From Paraburkholderia azotifigens (GTDB lineage Bacteria > Pseudomonadota > Gammaproteobacteria > Burkholderiales > Burkholderiaceae): DNA of 64,000 nt. A program made the translations under genes and the position numbers. The stretch lies in contig NZ_VOQS01000003.1 of assembly GCF_007995085.1 (NCBI RefSeq), forward strand, positions 806,001-870,000, given 5' to 3'. This document shows positions 9,604 through 19,556 of this stretch, piece by piece. The notes under the pieces are model-generated. The model saw nothing but the letters and a program-made list of their open reading frames with translations. It was not told the origin of the DNA and did no database searches. Every line of letters starts with the position of its first letter. Position 1 is the first letter of the stretch.

Positions 9604-10969
9604 CAATGCTCTCAACTTAAGCGTCAAAGCGCTTGTAAACGAGGCATTGCCCCTGTAAACTTGATTGCATAACTCCCTGATAAATCAACGATATGAACTC
9701 AAATACCAGCTTCCTCGAGGCTTCTGGCTGAGTTCTCCGAATTCCTGTTCGATCCGGCGCTCGCCGATCGCGTGCGTCGTTCTCCTACCGCCTTTACCCG
9801 TAATCGCACACTGACCTTGCCGCGCATGGCTGCGCTGATGATGTCGGGCATGTGCGCAAGCGTGCAGGCCGAACTCGATGCGCTGTTTGGCGCGCTGGAT
9901 AAGCGCGGCGGCCAGACCCGCGCGGTCAGCGCACAGGCGTTTAGCAAGGCGCGTCGAGGGTTGTCGGCTGATCTGTTCGATCTGGCCCGCGCTCACCTGA
10001 TTTCTCTGGCTCAACCCCATATCGAATCGATGCGCTGGAACGGCCTGAGGCTGGTCGCCGCTGACGGCAGCCGTCTGCGCGTGAGCACCCGCCGGGGCCA
10101 TGAACTACGCGCCGATCACTACGTGTTTGCGCTGTTCCTGCCGGGCCCCGAACTGACGTTGCACGCCGCGCTTCACTCCGCCGACGGCGCCGAGCGCCAG
10201 ATGTTGTTTGAAGCGCTGGATGTGCTCCAGCCGTGTACCGATCTGCTGCTACTTGATCGTGGCTTTATCGGTAACGCGATGGTGGCCACGCTGACGCAGC
10301 GCGAGATTGCGTTCTGCATGCGCGTCGATACACATAACTGGAAGTGCGTCACCGACTTCACCCGCAGCGGCGAAGCCGAGCGCATCGTGACGCTACAAGC
10401 GCCTTGCGAGCAGGATGCCCGCGACTATGAACTGGCCCGTACACCGAGCACCGTGCGCCTGATACGGGACGTCACGCCCAGCGGTCGCGTGCGTGTGCTG
10501 ATGACCTCACTGCTCGATGGCCAGCGTTATCCGGCGGCGTCTTTCGGCGCGCTCTATCATCAGCGCTGGCGGGTCGAGGAAGCGTTCAAGCGCCTCAAGC
10601 ACCGACTGCGACTGGAGGCCGTGACGGGGCTGGATTACCTGGCATTGCAGCAGGATCTGGGCGCAAAAATCCTCGCCGACAACCTGTGCACCTTGCTCAG
10701 TGATCTGGATGTCTCACACGATAATGTCTGTGCCAGCCGCCCTAACCGGGTGTACGCACGCGGCGTGCTCAAGCCCATTCTCGGTGCGTGTCTTCTACGC
10801 GTGCGCCACTGTCTGGAAGGCCTCGCCACGCTGCTTGCGCTCATCCATCAGAACCGATGTCGCATACAGCCCGCGCGTTCATATCCTCGACCACCCGGAA
10901 AAACCAAGCCCCATTGCCATCTCACGTACAAGTTCGCCTGATGGAATGGGGCTTAAGTTGAGAGCATTG
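9604..10969 (+). mobile_element. IS4-family insertion sequence inside element B
   Basis: The borders are exact. There is a perfect 18-bp terminal inverted repeat, CAATGCTCTCAACTTAAG at 9604-9621 and its complement at 10952-10969. A perfect 10-bp target duplication, CTGTGCGGGG, lies at 9594-9603 and 10970-10979. Both values are typical of IS4-family elements. The 1366-bp element carries one transposase gene whose 5' end appears frameshifted. Confidence 0.95.
9693..10941 (+). pseudogene. IS4-family transposase with a 5' frameshift
   Basis: DDE transposase with AADGSRLRVSTRRGH (first Asp), LLLDRGFIGN (second Asp) and the YREK-type motif YHQRWRVEEAFKRLKHRL (Glu). The natural start appears to be the ATG at 9693 (MNSNTSFLEA), but after ten codons an extra T at about 9722-9723 runs the frame into a TGA at 9729. 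The expected continuation, LAEFSEFLFDPALADRVRR, is in the next frame from 9724 and stays open to 10941. The uninterrupted part could only be translated from the internal GTG at 9772, which would lose about 26 residues. A single-base sequencing error, or a frameshift that permits low expression, are alternatives. Confidence 0.75.
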
Positions 10970-11619
10970 CTGTGCGGGGCGGCAGTTACTTTCTTTGCCG
11001 CCGCAAAGAAAGTAACCAAAGAAAGCGGCTTCAAACCTCCGGTGCCGGCCAGGATAACGCGACAACACACGTTCTTTGAGCTGTCGCACAGCGACGCAAA
11101 CACTCCGTAGAAAGCCCGCAATCAGGCGCGCGCCGCATGAAGGAGTACACCCGGTTGGGGCACATAAGTCGGCTTGTTTTTTGTGCGTTGCCATCGGTTG
11201 CGGCGGTATGTGCTCCGGACTGTGTGTGGGGTTTGCGCGCCGTGCGCGGTTGACTGCGGGCTTTCTACGGGGTGCGGACGTCGCTGTGCAATAGCTCGAC
11301 TGCGGCATGCCGCGGCGCGACCCTGGCGGGCACCGGAGGTTTAAAAGCGGCTTTCTTTGGTTACTTTCTTTGCCGCGGCAAAGAAAGTAACTGCCGCCCG
11401 CACAGGGGCAACGCTAGCAAACCGATACGAAAACGCGGACGCCAGCAAAAACCCAAAAACCAAAAAACCAAAAAAGGCAAAGCCGCGCCACAGGCCCAAA
11501 CCCTCATACAAATAACAAAAGAACCAGTTAGGGGTTTCCCCGCGTTATGCGCAAACGCTGTTGCGCCGTAAACACCACCAAGCAGTGCCACAAGCGGCCG
11601 CTGCAACACAACCCGCTGA

Positions 11620-11652
11620 AAGCAAAAGCAAAAGCAAAAGCAAAAGCAAGCA
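11620..11652. repeat. AAAAGC hexanucleotide microsatellite before the chemoreceptor start
   Basis: About five copies of AAAAGC run up to 11 bp before the ATG at 11663, where the ribosome binding site should be. No other Shine-Dalgarno sequence is visible there. Confidence 0.75.
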
Positions 11653-11662
11653 AACCCACACC

Positions 11663-13204
11663 ATGACACTGAACAAAAAACTCGCCTCGATGATCGCGAT
11701 CCTCTGGATCGGCCTCGTCCTCATCGGTGCGTTCGGCGCGTGGCAAAGCCGCTCGTCGATGATCGCCGACCGCCGCGATCAGCTGACCACGCTCGTCGAG
11801 CAGGCCAATTCGATTGCCAACCGCTACTACACGCTGTCGCAACAACATGTGATGAGCGAAGCCGATGCCAAAAAGCAGGCGCTCGACACCATCGCAGCGA
11901 TCCGCTACGGCACCGACGGCTACTTCTCGGTCAACGACTCGCAGCCCGTCATGCTGATGCATCCGTTCAAGCCGGCGCTCGTCGGCAAGAACCTGTCCGG
12001 CTTCACGGACCCGGCGGGCAATCACCTGTTCGTCGATATCGTCAATGCGGCTGGCCAGGGCAAAGGCGGTTTCGTCGATTACCTGTGGGCCAAGCCGGGC
12101 AGCGAAACGCCCGTCCCCAAGACCAGCTACGCCATGCGCTTCGCGCCGTGGGACTGGGTGCTCGTCACGGGCATGTACATGGACGACGTGCAGAAAGCCT
12201 TCTACGTCGATCTGCTGCGCTGGCTCGCCATCACCTTCGTACTCGGCGGCATCGCGACCGTCGTGATGGTGGTCGTGCTGCGCAGCGTGAAGCGCACGCT
12301 CGGCGGCGATCTCGAAGTGGCCGTCGAAGCAACGCAGCGCATCGCGCGCGGCGACCTCGCGACGCCCGTGCCGCTCGCGCACAACGACCGCACGAGCCTG
12401 CTGCACGCGCTGCATACGATGCAAAAGGGCCTGGTCGAAACCGTGTCGCGCGTGCGCACCGGCACCGAGAACATCAACGTCGGCGCGACTGAAATCGCCG
12501 CGGGCAACACCGACCTGTCGCAACGCACGGAAGAACAGGCGGCTGCCCTCGTGCAAACGGCGTCGAGCATGGACGAGATGACGTCGAACGTGAAGCAGAA
12601 CGCCGATAGCGCGGCAACGGCAGCCGGCCTCGCAAGCGAAGCCGCCGACATCGCGAAGCGCGGCAGCCGCGTCGTCGACGACGTGGTCCGCACGATGGGC
12701 GACATCACGAACAGCTCGAAGCAGATCGGCGACATCATCGGCGTGATCGACGGCATCGCCTTCCAGACCAACATCCTCGCGCTCAACGCAGCCGTCGAAG
12801 CAGCCCGTGCGGGCGAGCAGGGCCGCGGCTTCGCGGTCGTCGCAGCCGAAGTGCGCAGCCTCGCGCAGCGCTCGGCAACGGCGGCCAAAGAGATCAAGGC
12901 GCTGATCGAAACGTCGACGGGCAGCGTCGAGGAAGGCGCTTCGCTCGTCGCGAACGCGGGTTCGACAATGGGTGAAATCGTCGCGTCGGTGCGCCGCGTG
13001 AACGAGATTCTCGAGGAAATCAGCCACGCGTCGCGCGAACAGAGCGCGGGCATCGAGCAGGTGAACCGCGCCGTCGGCGAAATGGATCAGGTCACCCAGC
13101 AGAACGCCGCGCTCGTCGAACAGGCCGCGGCCGCCGCGCATTCGCTGAAGGATCAGGTCGGCGTGCTGCGCGAAGCGATTTCGAGCTTCTCGCTGCCTGC
13201 CTGA
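11663..13204 (+). CDS. methyl-accepting chemotaxis protein with periplasmic sCache domain
   Basis: Transmembrane chemoreceptor of 513 aa. A first membrane segment (about 9-29) is followed by a periplasmic single-Cache type 2 domain (about 35-185; [29 protein letters not shown]). A second membrane segment, a HAMP domain and the cytoplasmic signalling domain follow. The hairpin tip that binds CheA/CheW is [21 protein letters not shown] start at MTLNKKL. The longer in-frame extension is just the translated AAAAGC repeat and low-complexity DNA. The Cache type often binds small carboxylates, but the ligand here is unknown. Confidence 0.93.
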   Translation: MTLNKKLASMIAILWIGLVLIGAFGAWQSRSSMIADRRDQLTTLVEQANSIANRYYTLSQQHVMSEADAKKQALDTIAAIRYGTDGYFSVNDSQPVMLMHPFKPALVGKNLSGFTDPAGNHLFVDIVNAAGQGKGGFVDYLWAKPGSETPVPKTSYAMRFAPWDWVLVTGMYMDDVQKAFYVDLLRWLAITFVLGGIATVVMVVVLRSVKRTLGGDLEVAVEATQRIARGDLATPVPLAHNDRTSLLHALHTMQKGLVETVSRVRTGTENINVGATEIAAGNTDLSQRTEEQAAALVQTASSMDEMTSNVKQNADSAATAAGLASEAADIAKRGSRVVDDVVRTMGDITNSSKQIGDIIGVIDGIAFQTNILALNAAVEAARAGEQGRGFAVVAAEVRSLAQRSATAAKEIKALIETSTGSVEEGASLVANAGSTMGEIVASVRRVNEILEEISHASREQSAGIEQVNRAVGEMDQVTQQNAALVEQAAAAAHSLKDQVGVLREAISSFSLPA

Positions 13205-13238
13205 TCGGGCAGCGCTCTCCCGGCAATAACCGAAAAAG

Positions 13239-13266
13239 AAGGCGCCCCGCAGAGGGCGCCTCTTCA
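13239..13266 (+). terminator. probable terminator after the chemoreceptor
   Basis: GGCGCCCCGCAGAGGGCGCC forms a GC-rich hairpin 36 bp after the stop codon, with AAGAAG/CTCTTC flanks and only a weak T-rich tail. Confidence 0.55.
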
Positions 13267-13472
13267 ACACGCCGCGTCGGAGACGACGCATAGGTTGAAC
13301 GGGCGACCCTCGCCCGTTTTCAAAACCGCGCCGCCGCCCCTTTTGCAGACGCCTCCGCGGTGTCGCCTCACACGCAAAAACCTTGCGCGAAGCTCGCGTC
13401 TAGATTACGTTCTTATTACAATCTGTCCACGTTCACTGTGGACCGGTTGCCAGAACGGCCGGCTTCGCTCTC

Positions 13473-15221
13473 ATGCTCCGCAAGAAAAACCACGATCCGT
13501 ACGCGCCCGTCGCGAAGAATCCCGTCCTCGTCGCGCGTCTGCCGATGTGGCGTTCGAAGCTGATCGTGATCCTCGTGTTCGCGGCGTTCGCTTCGCTGGT
13601 CGGGCGCGCGTTCTGGGTGCAGGTCGTCAATCAGGATTTCTACGTCGAACAGGGGCAAAAGCGCTATCAGCGCACCATCGAGCTCGACGCGACACGAGGG
13701 CGCATCGTCGACCGCCATGGCGCGATGCTCGCCGTGAGTCTCGCGACGTACGAAATCTGGGCGTCGCCGAAACTGCTCGACGAAGCCGCGTATCCGCCGC
13801 TCGCAAAGCTGCTCGACATGCCGCTCGCCGACCTCAAGCATCGTGTTTCGGGCGACAAGAGCTTCGTGCTGCTCAAACGCCAGGTCGACGCGCAAACGGC
13901 CACGCATATCGACAAGCTGAATCTCGCGGGCATCACGCGCATCGCGGATTCGAAGCGCTTTTATCCCGAGGGCGAATCGGCGGCACACGTGGTCGGCTTC
14001 ACCGATATCGAGGACAACGGCCAGGAAGGGATCGAGCTGGCCGCGAACGAAATGCTGTCCGGCGAGCCAGGCGAGCGCGAGGTGATCCGCGATCGACTTG
14101 GCCGCGTCGTGTCGGACACGCGCCCGCTCACGCCCGCGCAGAACGGCGCGACCGTCCATCTGACGATCGACCGCCGCATTCAACAGCTCGCCTACGCGCA
14201 ACTCAAAGCCGCCGTTGCGAAGCACAGTGCGCAGGCGGGCAGCGTCGTCGTGCTCGACGCGCACAACGGCGAGATCCTCGCGCTCGCGAACTATCCGAGC
14301 TTCGATCCGAACGACCGCTCGCGCCTCACGGGACGGCAGCTGCGCAACCGCGCCGTCGTCGATACGTTCGAGCCGGGTTCGACGATCAAGCCGCTCGTGG
14401 TCGCGCTGTCGCTCGATCGCGGCCTCGTGCGGCCCGGCACGATGATCGACACGGCGCCCGGCTGGTACAAGATCGGCCCCGCCGTGATCCACGACACGTC
14501 GAACCACGGACGCATGACGATCGCCGAGGCCTTGCAGAAGTCGAGCAATATCGCGCTCGCCAAGCTCGCCCTGAACCTGCCCGCTGAAACCATCTGGAAC
14601 AAGTACCAGGAATACGGGTTGGGCCGCGCGCCCGAGCTGACGTTTCCGGGTGTCGCGGCGGGCCGCGTGCGTCCGTTCGCGCGCTGGCGTCCCATCGAAC
14701 AGGCGACGATGGCGTACGGCTACGGTCTGTCGGCGTCGCTGTTGCAGATCGCGCAGGTGTACACGGCCTATGCGGGCGACGGCACGCTGCATCCCGCCTC
14801 GCTGCTGATCGACCCGGCGCGCACCTCTTCGGGCGGCCAGCGCGTGACGACACCCGCCACGGCGGCCGCGATCCGCTCGATGCTCGAAATGGCGACCAGC
14901 GAGGGCGGCACGGGACGCGCGGCGAACATCGACGGTTATCGCATCGGCGGCAAGACGGGCACGGCTCGCAAACAGGTCGGCGCGTCGTATGCGAAGGGAC
15001 GCTACCGCTCGCTGTTTGTCGGCATGGCGCCGATGAGCAATCCGCGACTCGTCGTCGCCGTGATGATCGACGATCCCGCCGGACGCGCGTTTTATGGCGG
15101 CACGGTCGCTGGCCCCGTGTTCAGCGCGGTGACGGGCGGTTCGCTGCAACTGCTCGGCGTGCCGCCCGATGCGCCTGTCGAGACGCCGGCTTCGGCCGCG
15201 ACGCATGCGCCCGACGTGTGA
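13473..15221 (+). CDS. class B penicillin-binding protein, FtsI/PBP3-like
   Basis: Septal-type peptidoglycan transpeptidase of 582 aa with one N-terminal membrane anchor (about 28-46). The PBP dimerisation domain contains RGRIVDRHG. The transpeptidase domain has all three active-site motifs: S303-T-I-K306, S357-S-N359 and K494-T-G496. It stands alone, not in a division/cell-wall cluster, so it is likely a second FtsI paralogue with a specialised or conditional role. It converges with the next gene with a 21-bp gap. Confidence 0.92.
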   Translation: MLRKKNHDPYAPVAKNPVLVARLPMWRSKLIVILVFAAFASLVGRAFWVQVVNQDFYVEQGQKRYQRTIELDATRGRIVDRHGAMLAVSLATYEIWASPKLLDEAAYPPLAKLLDMPLADLKHRVSGDKSFVLLKRQVDAQTATHIDKLNLAGITRIADSKRFYPEGESAAHVVGFTDIEDNGQEGIELAANEMLSGEPGEREVIRDRLGRVVSDTRPLTPAQNGATVHLTIDRRIQQLAYAQLKAAVAKHSAQAGSVVVLDAHNGEILALANYPSFDPNDRSRLTGRQLRNRAVVDTFEPGSTIKPLVVALSLDRGLVRPGTMIDTAPGWYKIGPAVIHDTSNHGRMTIAEALQKSSNIALAKLALNLPAETIWNKYQEYGLGRAPELTFPGVAAGRVRPFARWRPIEQATMAYGYGLSASLLQIAQVYTAYAGDGTLHPASLLIDPARTSSGGQRVTTPATAAAIRSMLEMATSEGGTGRAANIDGYRIGGKTGTARKQVGASYAKGRYRSLFVGMAPMSNPRLVVAVMIDDPAGRAFYGGTVAGPVFSAVTGGSLQLLGVPPDAPVETPASAATHAPDV

Positions 15222-15242
15222 TGCCTCGCGCGCGGCGCCTGC

Positions 15243-16856
15243 CTAAACGCTGCTGGCAGCCAGCGCCTGCAGGTCGCGCGTCACGTCATCCATCACAGGC
15301 TGCCATTCGCCGAACCGCTGCTGCCGGTAAAGCGTGGCTGTCGGATACCACGCGCTGTCGCGCCCGTCCGTCATCCATGTCCAGTACGGATTCACGTCGA
15401 GCAGCACCCAGGTGCGCCGGCCAAGCGCGCCCGCAAGATGCGCCGCCGACGTGCACACCGTGATCACCAGATCGAGTTCGCTGACGAACGCGGCCGTATC
15501 GTCGAAGCTGCGCCATTCGTGCGTGAAGTCGGCGATCGACAGACCGGCTGCCCGGGCCGCATCGATATCGCCCGTTGCGCCCGGCTGCAGCGAATAGAAC
15601 GCGACGCCGCCGATATCGCGAAACGCCTGCGCATAACGCTCCCAGCCGACACGACGAAAGCGGTTGCGTCCGTGATTCAGGCTGCCCGTCCATGCGAGCC
15701 CGACCTTCAGACGCCGTTCATCCGCGAGACGTGCGCGCCATGCCGCGCGCGCATCCGCATCGGCGCGCAGATACGGCACGGCCTGCGGGATCGATTCGAC
15801 GCGCGTATCGAGCATCAACGGCGCGCTCGCGAGCGGCAATTCGACATCGAACGCCGGCAACGATCCGACGTCGCGCGCGACGGAATACGCATCGACGTGT
15901 TCGCCGAAACTGCGCGACAGCATCGCGCCCATCTGCGCGAACGAATTCCACACGATCCGTCCGCCCTCGCGATGCACGCGCTCTGCGAGAGGCGGAATGA
16001 AGCGGCAAAACTGCAGCACGTCGCCCATGCCCTGTTCGCCCCAGACCAGCAAGGTCTTGCCCGCGAGCGATTCGCCGCGCCATTGCGGCTTGCCGAACGG
16101 CGGCCGGCCTTCCGTCAGCATGCTGGCCGGATCGTTCCAGCGCGCTTCGTGCGCAGCCCAGCCTTCCGGGTATTCGCCGCGCAGCAGATGCAGCACGCCG
16201 AGCCCCGTGCGCAGCGAGGCATTGCCGGGCGCGAGCGCACAGGCCCGCTTCGCATGTATCAGCGCGTCGTCCCAGCGTTGCGACTCCTTCAGCGCCTGCG
16301 CGAGATTGCCATGCGCGAGCGCGCTCTGCGGATCGATCTCGACGGCGCGCGCCGCTGCCGCAAGCGATCCGTCGAGATCGAAGCACGCGCGGCGAGCGCC
16401 CATCAGGTTGAGCCACAGCGCTACGTCCGACGGCTCCGCTGCGACGGCCGCTTCGAGTACCTGCCGCTCTTCCTCGGGATCACCGCCCGAGCGGTTCAGC
16501 GCAATCGCCAGATTCTTGCGCAACTGCGGAAACGCGGGATCGATTGCGAGCGCGCGGCGATATGAAGCGATGGCATCGCGATGCCGGCTGGCCATCTGCA
16601 ACGCGTAGCCGAGCCGCATGTTGGCCGCTGCGCTATGCGGCTCGAGTTGCGCGACGGTTTCGACGAGCGATACGGCTTGCTCGAACTGCTGCTGTTCGAG
16701 CAGATCGACCATCAGCCTGTCGATCGACGCGCCATCCGTCGGCTGCAGATACGTCGCGGCTTCAAGCCACAGGGCACGCGCGCGCATATCGCCACACGAT
16801 TGCGCCGCGACAGCCTGGCGAAGAAAGGTCAGAAACGGAGCGAAAGTGGGCAGCAT
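15243..16856 (-). CDS. TPR protein with a glycosyltransferase-9-like C-terminal domain
   Basis: The N-terminal half is built of tetratricopeptide repeats (e.g. DAIASYRRALAIDPAFPQLR, SLAAAARAVEIDPQSALAHGNLAQALKES). The C-terminal half resembles the ADP-heptose/O-GlcNAc-like fold: LLVWGEQGMGDVLQFCRFIPPL, VGLAWTGSLNHGRNR, and the donor-site region DLVITVCTSAAHLAGALGR. This TPR-GT arrangement is common in Burkholderia and may act in protein or surface-glycan glycosylation; the acceptor is unknown. Two starts are possible (16856 and 16886), and neither has a clear ribosome binding site. I prefer MLPTFAPFLTFLRQ at 16856. Confidence 0.8.
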   Translation of the reverse strand: MLPTFAPFLTFLRQAVAAQSCGDMRARALWLEAATYLQPTDGASIDRLMVDLLEQQQFEQAVSLVETVAQLEPHSAAANMRLGYALQMASRHRDAIASYRRALAIDPAFPQLRKNLAIALNRSGGDPEEERQVLEAAVAAEPSDVALWLNLMGARRACFDLDGSLAAAARAVEIDPQSALAHGNLAQALKESQRWDDALIHAKRACALAPGNASLRTGLGVLHLLRGEYPEGWAAHEARWNDPASMLTEGRPPFGKPQWRGESLAGKTLLVWGEQGMGDVLQFCRFIPPLAERVHREGGRIVWNSFAQMGAMLSRSFGEHVDAYSVARDVGSLPAFDVELPLASAPLMLDTRVESIPQAVPYLRADADARAAWRARLADERRLKVGLAWTGSLNHGRNRFRRVGWERYAQAFRDIGGVAFYSLQPGATGDIDAARAAGLSIADFTHEWRSFDDTAAFVSELDLVITVCTSAAHLAGALGRRTWVLLDVNPYWTWMTDGRDSAWYPTATLYRQQRFGEWQPVMDDVTRDLQALAASSV

Positions 16857-16886
16857 GAAAGCGAGGTGTGATGTTGAGCGGCCCAT

Positions 16887-17196
16887 TCTGCGGCGCGCGA
16901 TCCCGTCTCTCGTAAAGAATCGTCAAGTTCCCGTCCGATATCAACCGAACGATGCGCAAGTGCCCGCATTCGTTTCGACCCTCGTTTTAAACGGTTTTCG
17001 CATCTAAAGTCGCCAGCCGCAGCGCCGATATTCCAGCAGAGGCAAGCACCTCGCTCGTTGCTCCAGCGTTCACGTAGTCAGTCTCGCCTTGTGCGCCGAC
17101 CTCGCGAGTCCGCTTCGCGCACATCACCGATTGACACGCCGGCCCGGTCCGCACGACCGCGCCGCACGAACCGGCGACGCCGGAAAGGACACCGCG
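16887..17196. other. divergent intergenic region, nothing specific seen
   Basis: About 310 bp between two divergent genes. It must hold both promoters, but I could not place either with confidence, and saw no hairpin, repeat or small gene. Confidence 0.5.
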
Positions 17197-18933
17197 ATGG
17201 GCAGCCAGCGCACGACATCGATGGCGGCACGCGTCACGGCTTTGACGCTGGCTTGCGCGCTGGCGGCAACACTCGCCGCGTGTGGCGGCGGAGGCGGCGG
17301 CGGCACGTCCGTCTCGAGCAAGGGTACGCCCGCCGCCAGCGGCCTGCCCGTGATCGCTGCCGACGGCAAGCTGCACGCCGCCTGCGCAGCCTGCTCGGCG
17401 ACCGACGATTCGACTTACGCGGGCAGCGGCGCCGGCATCTGGCAGGCGATCAATCCCAATGCATCCTCTATCGACGTGCCCGTCAGCATCAAGGGACTGT
17501 CCGGGCAGAACGTGACGCTCGTCTTCACGAACGAGAGCGCGAGCACGCAAACCATGTCGTCCATTGCGTTGAGCGCGAACATGTCGGCGTCGGTCATGCG
17601 CGCGCAATCGCAAGCGGCGGCAAGCGCTTCGGCGACTGCCAGCGAAAGCCCCACGCTCGCCGCGATCCGCGACTTCAACTATCAAGGCTGGACGTCGCTC
17701 GCGACGAACGGACAGACCACGGCAACCGCGCGCTATTCAACAAACGGCGCGACGGTAAGCGCTCTGTACAGCGCCGCCACCTGGCAGGTCGGCGACACGC
17801 GCACCTTCTATTACGCCGACAATTCGCCGCGCACGACGACGCTCGCGCAAACGGCCACGACCTCCGACGGCACCACCGTCAATCTGTGGGTCGAGTCGGG
17901 CGAAATCGGCGCCTCGAAGATCTCGCCGCAAATCATCAGCTCGCTGATCACGCAGTATGCGCAAGCGGGCGGCATCTACGACATGCTGGTACGCGTCGGC
18001 GGCAAGCTGTATGGACCGAATAGCCAGTCGAACCTGATCGACGGCACGCATCAGCCGATCGATCTCGTCGTGATGAACTTCGACAACAACGGCCAGCCCT
18101 ACGGTCTGCTCGGTTATTTCTGGGCGCGCAACAACTTCAGGAAGGGCGCGGGTCAACTCGCGTACAGCAACGAGTCGATCTCGCTCTATCTCGACTCCGA
18201 AACGCTCTACCTCGGCGGTACATACGGCATGAACCAGATGCTGACGACGATGGCGCACGAAAGCATGCACATGCAGAACTTCTATCGCCGCTCGGTGCAA
18301 ATGGGCGCGCAATACGCGTTCGAGCCGTGGCTCGAAGAAATGACGGCGATGATGATGGAAGACTGGGCGAGCAGCGAAATCGTGCCCGGCTACAACGCGA
18401 TCCGCGACGCCCGCTTCGTCACGTACATGACGTATGGCGGTCACGGCAGCTATAACTGCGGACTGACGACGTGGACACCGTACGGAACCGATTGCGAGAG
18501 TTACGCGGTGAATGGTTCGTTCGGCGGCTTTCTGAACCGTCAACTCGGTTTGTCGTTCTATCAGTCGCTGCTGACCAACAGGAACCACACGGCATCCCTC
18601 GACATTCTCAATGACGTGATCGGCAACGCACGGGCCGGCGCAACCGTGCCGTCGACGCTGCGCGATTTCGCAGCGGCGGCGGGCGGCCTGGTGCCGTTGT
18701 CGTCGAACGTCGCGGGCTTCACGTTCCCGGCGCGCAACGAGGGCGGCTTCGCGTTGCCCGCCATCGATCCCGCTTCGCTCTACAACGGTGTGACGCGTGC
18801 CTTGCCGAGCTCCGTGCCGGCGACGCTCGCCGTACTCGGCGCGTTGCCCGTCGTGCGTTCGCGCGTCAGCGGCACGTATAGCGAAACCGTGCGCGTGCCG
18901 GTGGGGACGACGCTTTCCGTCGTCGTCGACTGA
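17197..18933 (+). CDS. exported zinc metallopeptidase, M30 (hyicolysin)-like lipoprotein
   Basis: A 578-residue protein starting at MGSQRTTSMAARV. A signal peptide ends in the lipobox LAAC followed by a run of glycines, so it should be a lipoprotein. H354-E-S-M-H358 fits the HExxH zinc motif, and the downstream EPWLEEMTAMMMEDWA segment may supply the third ligand, as in M30-type peptidases. The upstream in-frame extension lacks family features, so I start at the ATG at 17197. It is probably co-transcribed with the small exported protein 44 bp downstream. The substrate is unknown. Confidence 0.82.
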   Translation: MGSQRTTSMAARVTALTLACALAATLAACGGGGGGGTSVSSKGTPAASGLPVIAADGKLHAACAACSATDDSTYAGSGAGIWQAINPNASSIDVPVSIKGLSGQNVTLVFTNESASTQTMSSIALSANMSASVMRAQSQAAASASATASESPTLAAIRDFNYQGWTSLATNGQTTATARYSTNGATVSALYSAATWQVGDTRTFYYADNSPRTTTLAQTATTSDGTTVNLWVESGEIGASKISPQIISSLITQYAQAGGIYDMLVRVGGKLYGPNSQSNLIDGTHQPIDLVVMNFDNNGQPYGLLGYFWARNNFRKGAGQLAYSNESISLYLDSETLYLGGTYGMNQMLTTMAHESMHMQNFYRRSVQMGAQYAFEPWLEEMTAMMMEDWASSEIVPGYNAIRDARFVTYMTYGGHGSYNCGLTTWTPYGTDCESYAVNGSFGGFLNRQLGLSFYQSLLTNRNHTASLDILNDVIGNARAGATVPSTLRDFAAAAGGLVPLSSNVAGFTFPARNEGGFALPAIDPASLYNGVTRALPSSVPATLAVLGALPVVRSRVSGTYSETVRVPVGTTLSVVVD

Positions 18934-18977
18934 TGCGTGGCGTGCAAGTGTGATTCAATGAATCGAGCCCTTTGCCA

Positions 18978-19298
18978 ATGCTACCCGTGACACTCAAACG
19001 AAATCTCGCGCTCGCCGCGCTCGCGTTGATGCACGCGGCCTGCGCCGCGACGCTGCACAACGGCGAACCCGTCGATCTGTCGGGACGGCTCGCGCTGCGC
19101 GGCAACGAACCGTTCATCGTTGCCGTCGTCTACGATGCGCGCGGCGTGTTCGAACTCGAAGGCATCACGCGTGAGCAGGCGCTGTCGCTGCAAAACCGGC
19201 AGGTTCACGTGCATGGCACGGTTACGCGAGCGGAGATGAACGGTGCGCAGCTGCCTGCCGTGCATGTCGAATCGCTGCAAACTTCTCCGGTGCCATGA
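18978..19298 (+). CDS. small exported protein of unknown function
   Basis: A 106-residue protein with an N-terminal signal peptide (KRNLALAALALMHAACAAT). The mature part is rich in predicted beta strands (VDLSGRLALRGNEPFIVAVVYD, QVHVHGTVTRAEMNG), which resembles small OB-fold or DUF-type periplasmic proteins. I do not recognise the family. The cysteine at the signal end could be a lipoprotein site, but the lipobox (HAAC) is poor. It follows the M30-like peptidase on the same strand. Confidence 0.65.
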   Translation: MLPVTLKRNLALAALALMHAACAATLHNGEPVDLSGRLALRGNEPFIVAVVYDARGVFELEGITREQALSLQNRQVHVHGTVTRAEMNGAQLPAVHVESLQTSPVP

Positions 19299-19400
19299 CG
19301 CGCTGGCTCCGCAAAGGCGCGCTCACGGCCTGAAAAACGAGAGCCAGACGTTCTTTAAGTCTCGTTTAATTCTTTGCTGTGACTATTCGGCTGAACATAG

Positions 19401-19554
19401 CCTGTCGACCAGAGTTGGCGCTTTAGCGCCGTACTCTGGTCCCATGCAAAGCCGTCGACCAGAGTTGGCGCTTCAGCGCCGTACTCCGGTCCCATGCAAC
19501 GCTGTCGACCAGAGTTGGCGCTTTAGCGCCGTACTCTGGTCCCATGCAAAGCTG
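19401..19554. repeat. three tandem 50-bp hairpin repeats
   Basis: Three near-identical 50-bp units begin GTCGACCAGAGTTGGCGC at 19404, 19454 and 19504. Each contains ACCAGAG and its near-complement CTCTGGT around TGGCGCTTTAGCGCC, so each unit can fold into its own stem-loop. Differences are single bases, some in matching stem positions (TTTAG/TTCAG, ACTCTGG/ACTCCGG). Confidence 0.9.
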
Positions 19555-19556
19555 TT

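Larger units (their letters stand above)
9480..11460. repeat. long inverted-repeat element B (interrupted by an IS4-type insertion)
   Basis: Related to element A at its outer parts but different in the middle. The left arm holds three tandem TTTTTTTGAACGCTGGC units (9493-9565), the GCGTTGCCCCTGTGCGGGG block (split by the IS at 9604), and a palindrome with GTTACTTTCTTTGC arms (10985-11016). Next comes CCAAAGAAAGCGGCTT, an AAACCTCCGGTGCC block and TAGAAAGCCCGCA. The right arm repeats these in reverse, with a perfect 32-bp palindrome at 11360-11391. It lies in the divergent region between the phosphonate operon and the chemoreceptor. Short ORFs inside are not called. Confidence 0.78.

Noticed and set aside
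10980..11460. Short ORFs in element B as genes
   Set aside because: Same reason: they translate the palindromes and arms, and their sequence repeats between the two elements.
13295..14587. Large ORF overlapping the class B PBP in another frame
   Set aside because: Arg-rich composition typical of shadow frames in high-GC DNA, and the PBP frame has complete motifs.
19404..19554. CRISPR array
   Set aside because: The 50-bp units are contiguous with no unique spacers, and no cas gene is near.
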